From: Flagellimonas amoyensis
GTDB taxonomy: Bacteria; Bacteroidota; Bacteroidia; Flavobacteriales; Flavobacteriaceae
Direction of reading: 5' to 3'
DNA length: 64,000 nt
Assembly (NCBI RefSeq): GCF_003058265.1
Contig: NZ_QBUK01000003.1
Coordinates: forward strand, 186,001-250,000
Every line of letters starts with the position of its first letter. Position 1 is the stretch's first letter. Position numbers and translations under genes: made by a program. Positions 59,911-64,000 of this stretch are shown one piece after another. The notes beneath the pieces were generated by a model, which was given only the letters and a program-made list of their open reading frames with translations, made no database searches and was not told the DNA's origin.

Positions 59911-60726
59911 TTATACCGCTACGTCGTGTTCTCTTAGGGCGTTGTTCAAAGATGTTTTCTTATCCGTACTTTCCTTGCGTTTCCCAATGATAAGGGCACA
60001 GGGAACTTGGTATTCACCTGCAGGGAATTTTTTGGTGTAGCTTCCGGGAATAACTACCGAACGAGCTGGCACCCTTCCTTTTAATTCGATGGGTTCATCA
60101 CCGGTTACATCTATAATTTTGGTAGAAGCTGTCAACACTACATTGGCTCCCAAAACTGCTTCTTTTTCAACGCGAACGCCTTCCACAACGATACAACGTG
60201 ATCCAATAAAGGCATTATCTTCAATGATTACAGGGGCGGCCTGCAAGGGTTCCAAAACTCCTCCAATACCAACACCACCACTCAAGTGAACGTTTTTGCC
60301 AATTTGGGCACAACTACCCACAGTGGCCCAGGTATCCACCATGGTTCCTTCATCCACATATGCCCCAATGTTCACATAACTCGGCATTAAAATGGTTCCT
60401 TTGGAAATATAGGCTCCATGTCTGGCTACTGCATGGGGAACTACACGCACCCCTTTTTCCTGATAACCTCTTTTAAGCGGAATTTTATCGTGATATTCAA
60501 AAATGCCAGCTTCAAGGACCTCCATTTTTTGGATGGGGAAGTAGAGTACCACTGCTTTTTTCACCCACTCGTTGATCTGCCATCCTTCTTCTGTAGGCTC
60601 TGCACAGCGCAATTGGCCCAAATCGATTAGGTCTATAACTTTACGAATGGCCGTTTGGGTCGTTTCCTCTTCCAACAAAGCTCTGTTGTCCCACGCTTTT
60701 TCTATGAGCGTCCTTAATTCTGTCAT
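59911..60726 (-). CDS. dapD: Tetrahydrodipicolinate N-succinyltransferase
   Basis: A 271-residue enzyme of the succinylase branch of lysine and diaminopimelate synthesis. The N terminus (TELRTLIEKAWDNRALL) and the left-handed beta-helix of hexapeptide repeats (VNIGAYVDEGTMVDTWATVGSCAQIG, quoted as VNIGAYVDEGTMVDTW and GVGIGGVLEP) are diagnostic. The ATG at 60726 was set by the divergent promoter box at 60743-60750. It pairs functionally with lysA (39391-40629). Confidence 0.95.
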   Translation of the reverse strand: MTELRTLIEKAWDNRALLEEETTQTAIRKVIDLIDLGQLRCAEPTEEGWQINEWVKKAVVLYFPIQKMEVLEAGIFEYHDKIPLKRGYQEKGVRVVPHAVARHGAYISKGTILMPSYVNIGAYVDEGTMVDTWATVGSCAQIGKNVHLSGGVGIGGVLEPLQAAPVIIEDNAFIGSRCIVVEGVRVEKEAVLGANVVLTASTKIIDVTGDEPIELKGRVPARSVVIPGSYTKKFPAGEYQVPCALIIGKRKESTDKKTSLNNALREHDVAV

Positions 60727-60742
60727 TTTCTTAAATTTTTCG

Positions 60743-60750
60743 CAAAGATA
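60743..60750 (-). promoter_or_regulatory. -7 promoter box for dapD
   Basis: TATCTTTG on the minus strand, 17 bases before the dapD ATG, facing the ruvX box at 60804-60811. Confidence 0.55.
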
Positions 60751-60803
60751 CGCCCCTCCACAGAATATTGGCCCATATTTTAAGGCCATAACATTTTTAG
60801 GGT

Positions 60804-60811
60804 TATTTTTG
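60804..60811 (+). promoter_or_regulatory. -7 promoter box for ruvX
   Basis: TATTTTTG on the plus strand, 13 bases before the TTG start of ruvX, divergent to the dapD box. Confidence 0.5.
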
Positions 60812-60824
60812 CCAAAAAATTGTC

Positions 60825-61235
60825 TTGGCAAGAATTTTGGCTTTGGATTATGGTAAGGTGAGGACGGGAATTGCTGTCACGGACGAGCTCCAACTGATCG
60901 CTTCCGGGCTCACCACAGTGGAGTCCAAAGATCTGATCCCGTTTTTGGAAGATTATCTTCAAAGGGAACAAGTGGAACGGATCGTGGTGGGACTTCCCAA
61001 GCAGATGGACAATACACCATCTGAATCCGAAACCCTTATCAAGGAATTTTTAAAGAAAATGACGGCCAAGTTCCCTACCTATCCAGTGGAACGCCAAGAT
61101 GAAAGGTTCACTTCCAAAATGGCGGTACAATCCATGCTGGACAGTGGAATGAAAAAGAAAAAGCGCCAAGACAAGGCCTTGGTCGATGAAATAAGTGCCA
61201 CGCTCATATTGCAGGCCTACTTAAACCGATTTTGA
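60825..61235 (+). CDS. ruvX: Holliday junction resolvase-like RuvX (YqgF family)
   Basis: A 136-residue RNase H-fold protein that acts in DNA resolution and in maturation of 16S rRNA in relatives. ILALDYGKVRTGIAVTD (about 4-20) holds the first catalytic Asp, and VVGLPKQMDNTPSES and KRQDKALVDEISATLILQ the other conserved sites. The start is TTG at 60825. The peptide deformylase gene follows after 3 bases. Confidence 0.92.
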   Translation: MARILALDYGKVRTGIAVTDELQLIASGLTTVESKDLIPFLEDYLQREQVERIVVGLPKQMDNTPSESETLIKEFLKKMTAKFPTYPVERQDERFTSKMAVQSMLDSGMKKKKRQDKALVDEISATLILQAYLNRF

Positions 61236-61238
61236 TTT

Positions 61239-61829
61239 ATGATTTTACCCATTGTTGCATACGGTGATCCCGTTCTACGAAAAAAAGCTGGTGACATTGC
61301 CCCAGAATACCCGAAGTTGGAAGAGTTGATCTCCAATATGTGGGAGACCATGTACAATGCCCATGGTGTTGGATTGGCGGCTCCCCAAGTAGGACTTCCC
61401 ATACGTTTGTTCGTAGTGGATACCACCCCTTTTTCCGACGATGAAGATTTGAGCCCGGAAGATCAGGAAAAGTTGAACGGTTTCAAAAAAGTGTTCATCA
61501 ATGCCAAGATCACCGAGGAGACCGGAAAGGAATGGGATTTTAACGAAGGTTGTCTGAGCATACCCGATATCCGGGAAGATGTAAAGCGTAAACCCGAGAT
61601 CACCATCAGCTATTTGGATGAAAACTTCAAGCCATATACCGAGACCTATGATGGTCTGTTGGCAAGGGTGATCCAGCATGAATATGACCACATTGAGGGC
61701 ATTATGTTCACGGACAAGCTCTCAACCCTCAAAAAACGTCTTATTAAGGGCCGTTTGGAAAAGATTTCCAAAGGAAAGATTGATGTGGACTACAGGATGA
61801 GGTTCCCCAATATCAAAAAAGGACGTTAA
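61239..61829 (+). CDS. def: Peptide deformylase
   Basis: A 196-residue metalloenzyme removing the N-formyl group from new proteins. The three motifs are present: GVGLAAPQVG (motif 1, about 45-54), NEGCLSIPD (motif 2, about 104-112) and the metal-binding QHEYDHIEG (motif 3, about 147-155). The length and C-terminal tail (KGKIDVDYRMRFP) match the Bacteroidota type. It is 3 bases downstream of ruvX, so the two form an operon; the formyltransferase partner is not in view. Confidence 0.96.
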   Translation: MILPIVAYGDPVLRKKAGDIAPEYPKLEELISNMWETMYNAHGVGLAAPQVGLPIRLFVVDTTPFSDDEDLSPEDQEKLNGFKKVFINAKITEETGKEWDFNEGCLSIPDIREDVKRKPEITISYLDENFKPYTETYDGLLARVIQHEYDHIEGIMFTDKLSTLKKRLIKGRLEKISKGKIDVDYRMRFPNIKKGR

Positions 61830-62026
61830 AAAAATCACAGTTTCCGATAATACCATATTTTTGCCCGCATAAGTTGATTGGAGGACGTATTTTACCATTA
61901 ATTTGGTAAGATGTCACATCGAGCGCAGTCGAGATGTTTTGTCAATCTTTCGACTGCGCTCAAGAAGACAAAACATATTTCCATTCATTAGTGGGATTTG
62001 ATTATAAACAAGTATAAAAACTATAA
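61830..62026. other. Intergenic region with pseudoknot-like inverted repeats
   Basis: TAnnTTTG-like TATTTTTG lies at 61856-61863. Then come TCGAGCGCAGTCGA (61919-61932), ATGTTTTGTC (61934-61943), TCGACTGCGCTC (61950-61961) and GACAAAACAT (61967-61976): two inverted pairs in interleaved order, which would fold either as alternative hairpins or as a pseudoknot. They lie in front of the DUF5606 gene. Confidence 0.7.
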
Positions 62027-62470
62027 ATGGCACTTGACAAGATTTTATCTATTGGCGGAAAGCCCGGACTTTACAAATTAGTGACCCAAACCAGAAGCGG
62101 CTTTGTCGGCGAATCCCTATTGGACGGCAAGCGTGTTACCGTGGGATTGCGGAGCAATGTGAGCGTACTTTCCGAAATCGCCATTTATACCTTGGAAGAG
62201 GAAGTGCCACTTCGTGAAGTCTTTCAAAAGATAAAAGAAAAGGAAGACGGCAAAAAGACCGCCATCAACCACAAGGCCGACAAAATTGAGTTGGAGGAAT
62301 ATTTCTTCGAGATCCTCCCCAATTATGACGAGGATAGGGTATATACCAGCGATATCAAGAAGATCATCCAATGGTACAACATCTTGATCGATAACAAGAT
62401 CACAGATTTTGTTGTGGCCGAAGACGCTGAAGAAGTCCCCGCTGAAACAGCTTCCAGCGAGGAAGAATAA
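62027..62470 (+). CDS. DUF5606 family protein
   Basis: A 147-residue soluble protein of DUF5606, a Bacteroidota family: LDKILSIGGKPGLYKLVTQTRSGF (quoted as KILSIGGKPGLYKLV), SEIAIYTLEEEVPLREVF and LPNYDEDRVYTSDIKKII are the conserved parts, and the acidic tail ends EEVPAETASSEEE. Function is unknown; the N-terminal fold may bind RNA or ribosome-associated ligands. It converges with the GH20 gene, 3 bases from its stop. Confidence 0.88.
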   Translation: MALDKILSIGGKPGLYKLVTQTRSGFVGESLLDGKRVTVGLRSNVSVLSEIAIYTLEEEVPLREVFQKIKEKEDGKKTAINHKADKIELEEYFFEILPNYDEDRVYTSDIKKIIQWYNILIDNKITDFVVAEDAEEVPAETASSEEE

Positions 62471-62473
62471 ACT

Positions 62474-64000
62474 TTATTCCTTGGCCCAGTCCACCAACTT
62501 TGTTGGATAATAATTGATTTCCATCTTTTTCAGATAGGGCACTTGCTGCGCCAAGCGCTTTCTGTAGTCCTCCCAATCGCAATGTTCCGTTGGGGACCAG
62601 CCCAATTCAGCATACCCAATGGCGCGTGGAAAGGCCAAATATTCAATACCAGCACTGTCGTCTATGGTCTCGGACCACAGAGGGGCCTCAATGCCAAGGA
62701 TGCTCTCCACGGGAAGTCCTTCCACCAAGGTTTCAGGAAGCCACTTGTAGGCCACATCCACAGGGATAAGGCCAGCCCAGGTCAATCCATATTCGGAGAT
62801 GGAATCATATTTCATGTCCATATAGGTCTTTCCGGCCATCGAAATCAGGATTTTGGACCCATTTTTGGCCGCTTTGGTGGCATGCTCCGGTTCGTTCCAT
62901 AGTTGGACCACGGTGGAGGAATCAATGTCCGCTTGCGCAATTTCGTTCCAGCCGATGGACCTTTTGCCATGCTTCTGTACAATCTTCTCCACTTTTTCCA
63001 CAAAGTGGATGTAGTCCTTCTTCTTGGTCACATGGCTTTCATCCCCGCCGATGTGGAAGTAAGGGCCAGGGGTGATGGCTGCTATTTCGCCTATCACATC
63101 GTCCAGAAAGCTGTAAACGGTATCTTTTTGGGCGTCAAAAGTGCTGAAACCAACTTTTGTCCCTGAGTAGGGCTTCACAGGTTTTCCATTGCCGTTCAAG
63201 AAGGGATAGCTCACCGAAGCGGCGTTCGTATGTCCGGGCATGTCCACCTCGGGAACGATGGTCATGTGCCTTTCAGCGGCATATCGCACCAATTCCTTAT
63301 AATCCTCTTGGGTGAAGAAGCCCCCTTTGCCACCGCCAACTTCGGTCGCTGCGCCGATCTCGGTCAATTTTGGCCACGATTTTATCTCGATACGCCATCC
63401 TTGGTCGTCCGTAAGGTGCAAGTGCAGCGTGTTGTACTTGTAATAAGCGAGGATGTCCACGAATTTTTTCACCTCGTCCACTGTAAAGAAATGGCGCGCC
63501 ACATCCAGCATGGCCCCGCGATAGGCAAACTTGGGAGCGTCCAGTATTTTTCCGGTCGGTATCAGCCACAAAGGATGGTCGGTAAGCGTGTCATTGCTTT
63601 GTTGTGGGATAAGCTGTCTAAGGGTTTGTATCCCCCTAAAGGCACCCGCAGCGGTTTTGGCGTTCAAAAGGATGGAATCTTTCTTGATATAAAGCTGGTA
63701 GGACTCGGGCGTCTCCAGTTCCAAACTGTCGGATTGGTTGATGTAGATCATCCGCTCCACTTTGCTGTCGGGTGTGGCATTCACCGCAAGGTCCAGACCG
63801 GTCTTTCCCTTTATTTTTTCAGAGAGATATTTGCCCACTTCCTCAAATTTGGGATCTATCGTTGAGGTATAGATGGTTGTACTGCTGTCCAGGCCAAAGG
63901 CACTGTGCGTGGCGATTGTCTTGATAGGTTTGGGGATCAAGGGAACGGTGGTCAAATCTGTTTTTGGAAACACGATTTCCTTTTTTTCGGTTTGACAGGC
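62474..64000 (-). CDS. Beta-N-acetylhexosaminidase (GH20) lipoprotein, partial at window end
   Basis: At least 508 residues of a GH20 enzyme that removes terminal N-acetylhexosamines. The GH20 small domain (about 1-130 of the visible part) precedes the barrel with LHLTDDQGWRIEIKS and the catalytic pair HIGGDESH (Asp-Glu). The frame continues past the internal GTG at 63973: the codons at 63995-64000 encode Ala-Cys followed by QTEKKE, a lipobox-like cysteine, so the true start lies just outside the window. It is probably a surface lipoprotein degrading chitin or glycoprotein sugars. Confidence 0.93.
   Translation of the reverse strand, partial: ACQTEKKEIVFPKTDLTTVPLIPKPIKTIATHSAFGLDSSTTIYTSTIDPKFEEVGKYLSEKIKGKTGLDLAVNATPDSKVERMIYINQSDSLELETPESYQLYIKKDSILLNAKTAAGAFRGIQTLRQLIPQQSNDTLTDHPLWLIPTGKILDAPKFAYRGAMLDVARHFFTVDEVKKFVDILAYYKYNTLHLHLTDDQGWRIEIKSWPKLTEIGAATEVGGGKGGFFTQEDYKELVRYAAERHMTIVPEVDMPGHTNAASVSYPFLNGNGKPVKPYSGTKVGFSTFDAQKDTVYSFLDDVIGEIAAITPGPYFHIGGDESHVTKKKDYIHFVEKVEKIVQKHGKRSIGWNEIAQADIDSSTVVQLWNEPEHATKAAKNGSKILISMAGKTYMDMKYDSISEYGLTWAGLIPVDVAYKWLPETLVEGLPVESILGIEAPLWSETIDDSAGIEYLAFPRAIGYAELGWSPTEHCDWEDYRKRLAQQVPYLKKMEINYYPTKLVDWAKE

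Noticed and set aside
1..64000. CRISPR array
   Set aside because: No direct repeats of 25-40 bases with regular unique spacers were seen; the only dense tandem repeats have 7-base units.

Overview
The window looks like chromosomal DNA of a marine-type Flavobacteriaceae member (Bacteroidota), close to the Muricauda/Allomuricauda group. The evidence is gene content: a long Bacteroidota-type NusB, DUF3276, DUF5606 and DUF6686 proteins, a cyclophilin-FKBP fusion, DapD plus LysA, and galactofuranose sugar genes. Upstream regions repeatedly carry the Bacteroidota -7 box TAnnTTTG instead of an E. coli -10 box, and clear Shine-Dalgarno sites are rare. The genus is inferred; no rRNA or tRNA gene was found.

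Layout. 0-4.4 kb: a tight plus-strand run of an ABC exporter (ATPase end plus permease), an MscS channel, an outer-membrane barrel and a sigma-54-type response regulator without a DNA-binding domain. 4.4-14.9 kb: mostly small minus-strand accessory genes (TMEM175 channel, PepSY protein, DUF2200, DUF1801, SMR exporter, TPR lipoprotein, a DUF2975/HTH pair, a cupin-like protein with a truncated glyoxalase fragment), plus PPK2 and an M28 peptidase. 15.0-18.8 kb: a strikingly AT-rich block of five unknown minus-strand ORFs separated by related imperfect palindromes of about 115-135 bp that look like integron attC sites. I read it as a cassette array without an integrase in view. 19-28.4 kb: housekeeping genes (PPIase, CspA, peroxiredoxin, DUF3276, ABC exporter, NusB, YajC, a Tat-exported oxidoreductase) and two tandem micro-ORFs of 27 and 28 codons encoding related membrane peptides.

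28.4-30.0 kb: an AT-rich two-gene island, a DUF262 (GmrSD/ParB-like) protein and a HEPN protein with an Rx4H motif, the best candidate for a defence or toxin-antitoxin system. 30-48.5 kb: metabolism and maintenance (PepT, PyrD, HMG-CoA lyase, GuaB, LysA, SucC, Hsp20, UvrB) and a second ABC-2 exporter. 48.9-54.7 kb: an uncharacterised protein, a nucleoid-associated protein whose start codon directly follows a telomere-like 7-bp tandem repeat, a PRiA4b ORF-3 family protein, heme A synthase, the CCA-adding enzyme and TsaC. 54.7-59.9 kb: a surface-polysaccharide cluster with four glycosyltransferase-type genes and UDP-galactopyranose mutase. 59.9-64 kb: DapD, RuvX, peptide deformylase, a DUF5606 protein and a GH20 hexosaminidase lipoprotein that runs off the end.

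Other signals are rho-independent terminators, dispersed GAGCGYAGTCGA repeats, and a two-part promoter-like motif (CGCAACC, 14 bases, CTATCTAAAG) found twice, 37 kb apart, with identical spacing.
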